A stretch of 13,606 bases of DNA. It comes from Nitrososphaerota archaeon (GTDB lineage: Archaea > Thermoproteota > Nitrososphaeria > Nitrososphaerales > CADDZS01). Below, piece after piece: positions 1 to 6,949 of this stretch. The stretch covers positions 1 through 13,606 of the forward strand of contig JABDCJ010000061.1 of the NCBI GenBank assembly GCA_013288145.1. The letters run 5' to 3'. A program made the translations under genes and the position numbers. A model generated the notes under the pieces. The model did not search any database and was not told the origin of the DNA. It saw only the letters and a program-made list of their open reading frames with translations. The stretch's first letter is position 1. Every line of letters starts with the position of its first letter.

Positions 1-1
1 A

Positions 2-1351
2 GTGGATATGTATTTGGCGATAGTCTCTGTCTCCGGAATCCGAGGAGTCGTAAATCGGGATATCGACGAAATGTTTGCGATTAGCTTCGGAGTAAAATTC
101 GGAAACTTTCTGCATTCTGGCTCGGTTGCAATTGCAGCTGACACGAGAAAAACTGCCCCGCTGATGAAAAATGCGATTGTTTCTGGACTGATTCTTTCAG
201 GGTGTACAGTTTTTGACCTGGGTTACTCTTCCACTCCGAGCGTTTTCAAAGAGGTCGCTGTCAAGGGGCTCGATGGGGGAATTATTGTTACGTCCTCACA
301 CAATCCGCCCGAGTGGAATGGAATCAAATTTGTGATAAGACCGGGCAGAGGGGTTTTCGAATCCGAGTTAAACTCAATCGAAAGTGCATCAACTAATCCA
401 TCAAGAAATTTCGGCAGGATCTTTCCAAGCCGAGCTTCTTACGTTGAAATTCTCAGGAACAAGGCTGGTAAAGATTCTGCAACCGGCGTCAAAGTAGCTC
501 TCGACCTCGCAGGTGGAGTAGGGTCACTTTTTATTCCAAAAGTTGTCTCGTACCAGGGAAGCATAGTTCACACCATTCATAGCGCGCCGGGAATATTTCC
601 TAGAATCATCGACCCTACTGCGGATCCCTTGATTCTCCTTTCAGATTTAGTCACTTCGGCAAAGTGTGATGTCGGTTTCGCTTACGACTGCGATGCAGAC
701 CGGCTAGTAATCGTGGACGAACACGGAAGGAAGCTGTCCGGAGATGCTACTCTTTTGATTTGTCTTCGATATTTTCTAGAAAACACGAGAAATAGACAGA
801 TCGTTGTCAGCGTCGACACTTCTTTATCCGCAGAAGACCTGGTTCGTGAGTTTAATGGGAAAATCATCTACTCGAAAGTCGGCGAACCAAATGTCGTTCA
901 AAAAATCCTTGAAAATAATTCAGGTGCCGGAGGAGAGGGAAGTTCCGGTGGTTACATTGAACCATCCTTCGTGATGTGCCGCGATGGTGTTTATGCCTCA
1001 ACGATGATATTGAAGCTGATAAAGTCGGAGGGATCGCTTTCTAAATTACTACGCCAGTTTCCAGAATATCATCAGGATCGTGGCAAGGTTGAGATTGACA
1101 GAAAACTCACCGGACAAATATTGGAGACTCTCGCCGCGACGGAGAGAGAACCTGATCAGACAGACGGATTAAAGATTAGAATGGATGACAAATCCTGGGT
1201 CTTGATTCGCGGATCGAATACTGAAAATGTGATCCGGGTCTCAGCTGAAGCCAAGAGTTCAGAGAGGGCCAAAAGTCTCGTTTCCGATTATGTTCGAAAA
1301 ATTAACGCATTGGCTTCCGAAGTTCAGAAACAACCTCTTCAATCGATTTAG
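2..1351 (+). CDS. Divergent phosphohexomutase-family protein (phosphomannomutase/phosphoglucosamine mutase-like)
   Basis: This is a member of the alpha-D-phosphohexomutase family, which moves phosphate between C6 and C1 of hexose phosphates. Visible features, in the 449-aa numbering, are the phosphoserine loop TSSHNP (Ser99), the metal loop DCDADR (Asp229, 231, 233), a sugar-binding loop region GGEGSSGG (about 310-317) and a C-terminal phosphate-binding loop RGSNTEN (403-409). The last two depart from the canonical forms (GEENGG or GEQSG, and RPSGTEP), and the metal loop has Ala where Gly is usual, so substrate and even activity are uncertain. The length is normal for the family. A GTG at 2 and an ATG at 8 are both possible starts; MYLAIVSVSGIRG from ATG 8 begins close to the usual SGIRG motif. 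The window starts here, so a longer N-terminus cannot be excluded. thiL follows after 12 nt, suggesting co-transcription. Confidence 0.85.
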   Translation: MDMYLAIVSVSGIRGVVNRDIDEMFAISFGVKFGNFLHSGSVAIAADTRKTAPLMKNAIVSGLILSGCTVFDLGYSSTPSVFKEVAVKGLDGGIIVTSSHNPPEWNGIKFVIRPGRGVFESELNSIESASTNPSRNFGRIFPSRASYVEILRNKAGKDSATGVKVALDLAGGVGSLFIPKVVSYQGSIVHTIHSAPGIFPRIIDPTADPLILLSDLVTSAKCDVGFAYDCDADRLVIVDEHGRKLSGDATLLICLRYFLENTRNRQIVVSVDTSLSAEDLVREFNGKIIYSKVGEPNVVQKILENNSGAGGEGSSGGYIEPSFVMCRDGVYASTMILKLIKSEGSLSKLLRQFPEYHQDRGKVEIDRKLTGQILETLAATEREPDQTDGLKIRMDDKSWVLIRGSNTENVIRVSAEAKSSERAKSLVSDYVRKINALASEVQKQPLQSI

Positions 1352-1363
1352 GACGATTTTGAA

Positions 1364-2335
1364 ATGAATGGCGAACGTACGCTTGATGAAGAATCCATCA
1401 TAAGGATTCTCTGGTCCAAACTTGGAAAATCTGCGACAAATCGAGATCCTTTCGAGGATGATGCAGCCTGGGTGATAAATCATTCCAAAGAAAAATTTCT
1501 TGTCGCCAAGGCAGACATGTTCGTTGCGTCCACCGATGCTCCACCCCAGATGCAACCTTGGCAAATGGCCAGAAAATCAATTGTCGCCTGTATCAGCGAT
1601 CTTGCGGCTAAAGGAGTCCATCCCGATTACTGCTTGATCTCCATTGGACTACCAAAGCATTTTGCGAATGAGGATTTTGTCAGTTCAATGGCAGAGGGTT
1701 TCTCAAAAGCTGAATCCGAATACGGCGTCAAAATAATCGGCGGCGACACGAACGCTACCAGCTCTGATTTCGTAATAGACTGCTCAATCTCGGGATTTGC
1801 AACATCTCTCGTACATAGAAAAGGCGCTCGAACGGGCGACCTTGTCGGGGTCAGCGGAAAGTTTGGGGCACAACCTGCCGGATTATTGATTCTTTTAGGC
1901 AAAGCAAAATCTTCAGACAAAAGTTTTGAAACCCTTGCTGTTAAATCTGTACTGGAGCCGGAAGCCCGATTAGATGCAGGTCTATCGGCTTCAAAATTTC
2001 TTTCCAGTTGCATAGACTCCTCTGACGGACTTGCAATTTCCCTCTATCATCTCATAGAGTCGAATGAAAAGAGCTTTGATCTTGATGTACTTCCGATACA
2101 AACCGGTGCTGAGCAATTCGCTCTGGAAAACGGTCTCGAGAGTAGCGAGTTGGTGTTATTCGGAGGCGAAGAGTATGAGCTCGTGGGTACTTACTCAAGG
2201 GAGAATGAGGAGGAAGTTGCAAAACTTGGGTTCCAGACAATCGGTAAGGTGATAGAGAATCGAGAGGGCGAACCCATGTTGCTAGTAAATGGAGAGCCGG
2301 TCGCTCGACGCGGCTGGATTCACTTCAAGTCCTAA
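1364..2335 (+). CDS. thiL: Thiamine-monophosphate kinase ThiL
   Basis: ThiL uses ATP to convert thiamine monophosphate to thiamine diphosphate, the active cofactor, in the cytosol. It belongs to the PurM/AIR-synthase ATP-grasp-unrelated superfamily. In the 323-aa protein I see the acidic metal motif EDDAAWV (31-37), KADMFVASTD (49-58), SDLAAKG (78-84), the central GGDTNAT (126-132), the metal/phosphate motif CIDSSDGLA (216-224), FGGEEYELVG (266-275) and the typical ending GWIHFKS. The first motif lacks the GxGDDAA glycines found in many homologues, a mild divergence. The ATG is preceded by AGGA about 10 nt upstream, and the gap to the upstream mutase gene is 12 nt. Its TAA stop overlaps the TAG stop of the convergent mutase gene on the other strand. 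The link between a sugar mutase and thiamine kinase has no obvious pathway meaning. Confidence 0.93.
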   Translation: MNGERTLDEESIIRILWSKLGKSATNRDPFEDDAAWVINHSKEKFLVAKADMFVASTDAPPQMQPWQMARKSIVACISDLAAKGVHPDYCLISIGLPKHFANEDFVSSMAEGFSKAESEYGVKIIGGDTNATSSDFVIDCSISGFATSLVHRKGARTGDLVGVSGKFGAQPAGLLILLGKAKSSDKSFETLAVKSVLEPEARLDAGLSASKFLSSCIDSSDGLAISLYHLIESNEKSFDLDVLPIQTGAEQFALENGLESSELVLFGGEEYELVGTYSRENEEEVAKLGFQTIGKVIENREGEPMLLVNGEPVARRGWIHFKS

Positions 2336-3714
2336 TTGGATTCGATCGCGTCTTTCAATACTGATTCGTATTCAGCGTACATTTTCTCTAGTTTCGACTC
2401 ATCATCTGACTCCGAGTAGATCCTGATAATCGGTTCCGTCCCGCTTGGCCGGAGAAGTATCCAGCTGCTGGAATCAGTCCAAATTTTCAAACCGTCAGTC
2501 CGATCAATTTTCATGCCCTCTGAGGTTGCTTTCTCCTCTATCACCTTCATCACCGCCGGTCTCTTTTCTTTAGGGCATTCAAATTTTGATTTCATCTGAT
2601 AGAATTTCTTCAGTCGCGAGATGGCTTGATTGAAGCTTATCTTCTGGGCGGAGAGGGCATCCAATACAAGGGCAGTCGTCATAGCCCCATCTCGAACCGG
2701 AATGTGAGGACCATAAAAGAATCCGCCGTTCTCTTCCAGACCGAGAGGAGCGTTATTGTCTATCATTGCTCTAGAAACGTCGACGCTTCCGACAGTTGTC
2801 CAGATTGCTTTTGCATCGTGTTTTGCTGCAATGTAGCCTACAAGTGCTGAAGTGCTCACCGTTGTAACAATGGGTCCGCCTTTGTGTTTTGTAAGCAAAT
2901 AATCTGCAAGCATGGAACCTGTCCTGTCTCCCCAATAGATTTCGCCATTCTCGTCGCAAAACAGACTCCGATCGCCATCGCCGTCGTATGCCACTCCAAA
3001 GTCAGCGTGATAAGATCTGACCGCCTCGCACATGTCATTCAGCACCGAAGGAGTCGGCTCGGGTCCGCGACCGGGGAAATTTCCGTCAGGCTGTCCGTTT
3101 ATCGTAATCACTTTGCATCCCAGTCTCTCGCAAAGGTACGGAGCAGTGACCGCCTGCGCGCCGTTTCCGATGTCGAGCACTACGGTAAATTTACTTTCGG
3201 AAATTTTGGAGCGATTCACCTGAGACATTATTCCAGAAATGTAATTTTCAACGACGCGAGTCTCCTTTCCGGATCTCCCAACCGACTGCCAATCGGGACG
3301 ATTGTATTTCTTACCAAGGAATATCGACTCTACTGAAGCTTCGTCCTCCCTTCTGACTTCAACCCCATCGGAACCGACGAGCTTTATTCCATTGTATTGT
3401 GCGGGATTGTGAGATGCGGTCACTATTATTCCTCCACCGTAACCGAGCGTCCTTACTCCAAACTGATGAGCAGGCGTTGGAGCGAGTCCCGCGGAATTCG
3501 CATCGTTTCCCGCGGACAACAGACCCGACATTACGCTTCCTGCTAGCGCAGGAGAAGAATTTCTGACGTCATTCCCAACTAGAACGGGTTTGGAGGTTCC
3601 GAGAAGAGTCCCGATTGACTGGGACATTTCTGCGATAAACTCTAGAGTGATATCCTTGCCGGGTATGCCTCTTATGCCGTTAGTTCCAAAAAATTTTCGA
3701 GATGCGGATGCCAA
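2332..3714 (-). CDS. glmM: Phosphoglucosamine mutase / phosphomannomutase (archaeal GlmM/ManB type)
   Basis: A 460-aa phosphohexomutase with a complete canonical active site: FFGTNGIRG (8-16), phosphoserine loop TASHNP (Ser101), metal loop DGDGDR (Asp244, 246, 248), sugar-binding GLEENGG (325-331) and phosphate-binding RPSGTEP (422-428). Archaeal members serve as phosphoglucosamine mutase, phosphomannomutase or phosphoglucomutase, feeding UDP-sugar or GDP-mannose synthesis for glycans. The sequence alone does not settle which, so the symbol is provisional. The start is TTG at 3714; there is no other in-frame start before FFGTNGIRG. A strong TATA-like box at 3750-3757 would place the transcription start about a dozen nt before this TTG, supporting both. 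The gene converges on thiL and their stop codons overlap. Compared with the paralogue at 2-1351 its motifs are standard, so it is the more likely housekeeping enzyme. Confidence 0.92.
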   Translation of the reverse strand: MASASRKFFGTNGIRGIPGKDITLEFIAEMSQSIGTLLGTSKPVLVGNDVRNSSPALAGSVMSGLLSAGNDANSAGLAPTPAHQFGVRTLGYGGGIIVTASHNPAQYNGIKLVGSDGVEVRREDEASVESIFLGKKYNRPDWQSVGRSGKETRVVENYISGIMSQVNRSKISESKFTVVLDIGNGAQAVTAPYLCERLGCKVITINGQPDGNFPGRGPEPTPSVLNDMCEAVRSYHADFGVAYDGDGDRSLFCDENGEIYWGDRTGSMLADYLLTKHKGGPIVTTVSTSALVGYIAAKHDAKAIWTTVGSVDVSRAMIDNNAPLGLEENGGFFYGPHIPVRDGAMTTALVLDALSAQKISFNQAISRLKKFYQMKSKFECPKEKRPAVMKVIEEKATSEGMKIDRTDGLKIWTDSSSWILLRPSGTEPIIRIYSESDDESKLEKMYAEYESVLKDAIESN

Positions 3715-3749
3715 AGAAAGCCGACGACTATCGGTTGTCTTGTTTTCGA

Positions 3750-3763
3750 CTTATAAATTCCGC
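3750..3763 (-). promoter_or_regulatory. Archaeal promoter (BRE + TATA box) for the GlmM-like gene
   Basis: On the minus strand the sequence reads GCGGAATTTATAAG, a purine-rich BRE-like element next to TTTATAAG, which matches the archaeal box A. Its centre lies about 40 nt upstream of the TTG start at 3714. Transcription starting 25-27 nt downstream of the box would leave a leader of only about 10-13 nt. This separates the mutase gene from the upstream lysine cluster as its own transcription unit, although read-through is possible. Confidence 0.55.
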
Positions 3764-3822
3764 TAGGCTCCCTCTCTATACTCGGAATCTAAGTGTAAAG
3801 TAATCCAAGTTTATGAAATATG

Positions 3823-3978
3823 TTATCCCCAAAACCAGCCCTTATCCTCGCATGAAAGTTCCGAGCCGCAAGTATTGCAACGAAGATGGCATGTCTGGAT
3901 GGATGTCATGCTGTTCTGACATAGCGGACAGCTCACTGTGTCTTTCCTTTCTGTCGGCGATTCCGAGGCTATCGTCAT
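3823..3978 (-). CDS. Small zinc-ribbon protein (51 aa), function unknown
   Basis: I translated this short frame by hand from ATG at 3978 to TAA at 3823. The 51-aa product has six cysteines and a histidine, with CPLC at 17-20, Cys30-His31, CNTC at 34-37 followed by Gly, and Cys43, and it ends EDKGWFWG. Two CxxC knuckles of this kind form a zinc ribbon. The first 14 residues are polar and may be disordered or not translated: a GTG at codon 15 has AAAGGA about 8 nt upstream, whereas the ATG has AGG about 7 nt upstream. The gene lies 77 nt after the homoisocitrate dehydrogenase stop on the same strand, so it could be the last gene of the lysine transcript. It lacks the C-terminal EDWGE of LysW, so it is not a second amino-acid carrier. 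I do not recognise a function; small single ribbons with a Cys-rich core and aromatic tail occur in archaea as hypothetical proteins. Confidence 0.72.
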   Translation of the reverse strand: MTIASESPTERKDTVSCPLCQNSMTSIQTCHLRCNTCGSELSCEDKGWFWG

Positions 3979-4055
3979 AGAGAACCTTTTCACAACACTT
4001 TCTTTCCTTCAATTCTTTTCTAATAGTAAAATTATCGATGAAGAATTCCTTCGTA

Positions 4056-5138
4056 TTACTTTTCCAAGTGCCTAAGAATTTTCAAAGTAAATTCCTTCGT
4101 AGTTGCTCGACCTCCAAGATCCTGGGTAAATTGATCATTGTCTTCCGAGTTCAATACATTCATCGTAACTCCTTCAATGTCCAAGGCTGTTTGATGGATT
4201 GACTCATCCCCGATTCTGGAGTACAACCATTGCAAAAGAAGACTCGTCGAAAGTATCTCCGCACTTGGGTTGGCGATACCTTTTCCGGCAATGTCCGGCG
4301 CACTCCCGTGAACGGCCTGGGCCATCGCATAGTTTTCCCCCGAATTCAAAGAGGGTGCAAGACCTAGTCCTCCAACTGTGCCTGCGGCAACGTCAGATAG
4401 AATGTCCCCAAACATATTGGTCGTAACCAACACATCGAATTTCTCAGGAGACATGACTAGATGCATCGCGACCGAGTCGACCAACCCTTCTTGTAGCTCA
4501 ATTTGCTGATATTCTTTGGCGACCCTCCTCACCTCTTCGAGGAACAAACCATCTCCCTCGATCAATACATTTGCCTTGTGGACCGCCGTGACGAGATTCT
4601 TCTCGCCCCTTGATTGCGCTATTTTGAATGCAGTTTCAGCTATTCTGCGGCATGCTTTTCTTGTAACAACGCGCAAAGAAAGTACAGTGTTTTCGTCCGG
4701 CCAGAACTCACCATATCCTTTGTACAGATTCCTATCCGGGTAAAAGTCCTCGGTATTCTCCCTGACAATAATCAAATCTATTTTTTGGTGATCTTTCGAT
4801 CTTATCGATCGAATCGGTCTCAAATTGGCAAATAGATCAAATGCTTTTCGTATTTTTCCCGACGCCATTGGGTAGTCAGGGTCGTCCTTTGGGTATGTCC
4901 CGGAAGATAGAGGTCCAAGGATCCAGCCGTCGCATTTTTTCATTTGTTCGATTGTGCTCGGAGGCAAACTCCGGCCGACCGAATTGTAAGCTTGAAATCC
5001 TATCGGAAGATAGATCAATTCCAGAGGCAGTAAGTTCTTCTTTGCATCTTTCCGGAGGACCTCGACGGCGCTCTCCACAACTTCAGGTCCTATACCATCC
5101 CCCTTCAGAATTGCGAGTCTCAACGGTCGTTGGATCAT
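4056..5138 (-). CDS. Homoisocitrate dehydrogenase (isocitrate/isopropylmalate dehydrogenase family)
   Basis: A 360-aa beta-decarboxylating dehydrogenase, predicted to oxidise homoisocitrate to 2-oxoadipate with NAD(P), the last step of the upper AAA pathway. Visible motifs are LKGDGIGPEV (11-20), the substrate-binding helix GKIRKAFDLFANLRP (94-108), RENTEDFY (126-133, catalytic Tyr133), HKAN (catalytic Lys188), DSVAMHL (Asp221), the metal-binding NMFGDILSD (Asp245, Asp249) and the cofactor loop HGSAPDIAGKGIANP (277-291). The stretch after Tyr133, with GYGEFWPDEN, is longer than in classical Thermus-type enzymes and resembles a distinct subgroup of the family. The assignment to homoisocitrate rests mainly on context: ATG 5138 overlaps the lysU stop (ATGA), so translation is coupled to the homoaconitase small subunit. 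Isopropylmalate or isocitrate dehydrogenase activity is the main alternative. Confidence 0.85.
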   Translation of the reverse strand: MIQRPLRLAILKGDGIGPEVVESAVEVLRKDAKKNLLPLELIYLPIGFQAYNSVGRSLPPSTIEQMKKCDGWILGPLSSGTYPKDDPDYPMASGKIRKAFDLFANLRPIRSIRSKDHQKIDLIIVRENTEDFYPDRNLYKGYGEFWPDENTVLSLRVVTRKACRRIAETAFKIAQSRGEKNLVTAVHKANVLIEGDGLFLEEVRRVAKEYQQIELQEGLVDSVAMHLVMSPEKFDVLVTTNMFGDILSDVAAGTVGGLGLAPSLNSGENYAMAQAVHGSAPDIAGKGIANPSAEILSTSLLLQWLYSRIGDESIHQTALDIEGVTMNVLNSEDNDQFTQDLGGRATTKEFTLKILRHLEK

Positions 5139-5629
5139 GCTAGCAAGAGATCGCCATACTTCTCGACGTAAGCCAGAAGGCCGCCTTCATTAAGAATTGC
5201 CTCCATTGTCTTCGACATCTTTGGGAAAACAAGTTCTTGGTTCGTAGTAAGGTTCTGGACTTTGCCCCTAGCTAGATCCAGTACTAGTTCGTCGCTGTCT
5301 CCTATTGAAGCGGTATCTACTACTATTGCAGGAAGCCCGATGTTTATCGCGTTTCTGTAAAAAATCCTCGCAAATGAGCTAGCGAGAACCGCTCTAACCC
5401 CGAGCATTTTGATAACTAGAGGCGCTTGCTCGCGGCTGGAACCCATGCCGAAGTTTCTGCCTCCAACTACAAAGTCCCCTGGTCTCACATTAGATGGAAA
5501 ATCGCTTCTAGCATCTTCTAGAGTATGCTTTGCAAGCTCCGGTAGGTTCGACCGAAGGCTCATGAATCTACCGGGAGATATCTCGTCCGTACTAATGTTG
5601 TCTTTGAACTTCCAGGCTCTTCCGGTCAT
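5135..5629 (-). CDS. lysU: Homoaconitase small subunit LysU (3-isopropylmalate dehydratase small-subunit family)
   Basis: A 164-aa aconitase swivel-domain protein that pairs with LysT to convert homocitrate to homoisocitrate via homoaconitate. Motifs seen are NISTDEISPGR (11-21), GGRNFGMGSSREQAP (56-70) and SSFARIFYRNAINIGLP (84-100). The Ser-Ser-Arg of the second motif is the substrate-binding core of the family. Two points are unusual: Met62 replaces the common Cys of NFGCGSSRE, and the specificity loop after the first motif reads RFMSLRS rather than the YLRT-like form of isopropylmalate isomerases. ATG 5629 lies 28 nt downstream of the lysT stop, and its stop overlaps the ATG of the dehydrogenase gene. 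LeuD activity in leucine synthesis cannot be excluded from sequence alone; the lysine cluster argues for LysU. Confidence 0.9.
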   Translation of the reverse strand: MTGRAWKFKDNISTDEISPGRFMSLRSNLPELAKHTLEDARSDFPSNVRPGDFVVGGRNFGMGSSREQAPLVIKMLGVRAVLASSFARIFYRNAINIGLPAIVVDTASIGDSDELVLDLARGKVQNLTTNQELVFPKMSKTMEAILNEGGLLAYVEKYGDLLLA

Positions 5630-5657
5630 AATCTTTCATCGAACTCCAATTGTAACT

Positions 5658-6920
5658 CTACAGAAAGTCCCTTGGATCGGTAATCTGTCCAGTGATAGCC
5701 GTCGCTGCGGCTGTTGCGGGCGATCCCAAGTAGGTCTGCGCTTTCGGATTTCCGGTTCTTCCTGGAAAATTCCTGTTTGAGCTGGAAAAGATGACATCAT
5801 TATCAGCTGGAATTCCGCCTAGAGCCCCGAAGCATACGCCACAACCGGCCGGAGTTACCAATGCGCCCGCAGCTAGGAGAGTTTCGAGAATACCCTCCTT
5901 CACACACCGCAGGTAGACTTTGCTCGAAGATGGTGTCACAATGAGCTTCAATCCCTTAGTCTTCTGGCGGTCTTTGAAAATCTGGGCTACAGTTCTCATA
6001 TCCTCAATCCTAGTATTGGTGCAGCTCCCGATGAAAACTTCGTTAACTTTCACTTCAGTTACCTCCGAAATAGGTTTCACATTGTCAGGAGAGCTCGGCA
6101 ATGCAATTTGTGGTTCCAGCTCATTCGCGTCTATTGAAATTTCAGATTCGTAAGTCGCGCCATCATCAGCTTTAATTTCTCGGAAATCCTCGGCTCTATC
6201 GAACTCCCTAAGGTATTGCAGAGTTTTCTTATCTGATGCTATGATGCCCGTTTTAGCCCCGGCTTCGACCGCCATGTTGGTCAGCGTAAGTCTGCCGTAA
6301 ACATCCAGGTTTTCAATCGCCTCGCCCTGGAACTCAATAGATTTGTAAGCGGCGCCGTCGGTGCCTAGAATTGAGAGTGTCTTCAAAATTAAATCCTTTG
6401 CGAAAACGCCCCTCGTAAGCTTTCCATCAACGCTGATTTTGATCGACTCGGGAACTCGCAACCAAGTTTTTCTAAGTTTCATTGCGACTGCAATGTCGGT
6501 TGCTCCCATGCCTGTCGCGAATGCTCCGAGCCCTCCGGACGTGCAGGTATGAGAATCGGTCCCGACAACTAAGTCGCCAGGGGAAGTATAATCCTCTGCC
6601 ATCACCTGGTGACAGATACCGTTTCCTGCGTCCGAGAGAATAAGCCCATTATTCATCGAGAAAGTCCTGACTGTCGCCTGGTCGTTCGAAAGCTCTTTGG
6701 TCGGGCTAGGGACAGCATGATCGATAAAGAAGATCGTCCAATCTTTTGAGTCGCCCAGACTACCCGCATTTAGTTTCTGGATTTGATTGATTAGAAGCGG
6801 TCCTGCTGCATCATGACTGAAAGTGTAATCGACTTTGACGATAACGACCTCCCCGGCGGATACCTCGCCTGTTGCGGTATGAGATCCGATTATTTTTTCC
6901 GATAGTGTCTTAGATTTCAA
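5658..6920 (-). CDS. lysT: Homoaconitase large subunit LysT (3-isopropylmalate dehydratase large-subunit family)
   Basis: The 420-aa catalytic subunit of homoaconitase, carrying the 4Fe-4S cluster. The three cluster ligands are visible as Cys300 in GSCTNTR and Cys360/Cys363 in PAGCGVCFG. Other family motifs are FSHDAAGPL (34-42), IDHAVPS (66-72), GTDSHTCTSGGLGAF (120-134) and SSNRNFPGRTGNP (380-392). The length matches the stand-alone large subunits of archaeal and bacterial LeuC/LysT proteins. The start used is TTG at 6920, preceded by a weak GTGA; no in-frame ATG gives a full first domain. lysK lies 29 nt upstream and lysU 28 nt downstream on the same strand. Context gives the lysine rather than leucine assignment. 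Confidence 0.92.
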   Translation of the reverse strand: MKSKTLSEKIIGSHTATGEVSAGEVVIVKVDYTFSHDAAGPLLINQIQKLNAGSLGDSKDWTIFFIDHAVPSPTKELSNDQATVRTFSMNNGLILSDAGNGICHQVMAEDYTSPGDLVVGTDSHTCTSGGLGAFATGMGATDIAVAMKLRKTWLRVPESIKISVDGKLTRGVFAKDLILKTLSILGTDGAAYKSIEFQGEAIENLDVYGRLTLTNMAVEAGAKTGIIASDKKTLQYLREFDRAEDFREIKADDGATYESEISIDANELEPQIALPSSPDNVKPISEVTEVKVNEVFIGSCTNTRIEDMRTVAQIFKDRQKTKGLKLIVTPSSSKVYLRCVKEGILETLLAAGALVTPAGCGVCFGALGGIPADNDVIFSSSNRNFPGRTGNPKAQTYLGSPATAAATAITGQITDPRDFL

Positions 6921-6949
6921 TAGATTTCACTATGATTTTTTTCAAACAA

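Noticed and set aside
1627..2013. 128-codon open frame on the minus strand inside thiL
   Set aside because: Shadow of thiL, with no recognisable motifs in its product.
2884..3336. 150-codon open frame on the plus strand
   Set aside because: It is antisense to the well-supported GlmM-like gene, its product shows no family features, and it has no promoter or ribosome-binding site.
3823..3978. Small zinc-ribbon gene as a second LysW carrier
   Set aside because: It has no C-terminal EDWGE or terminal glutamate, and its cysteine content and spacing differ from LysW.
3715..4055. RNA gene or repeat in the largest gap
   Set aside because: Besides the promoter and the small zinc-ribbon gene I saw no tRNA-like fold, repeat unit or strong terminator; only a short AATTCCTTCGTA direct repeat at about 4044-4055 and 4090-4101, which I take as chance.
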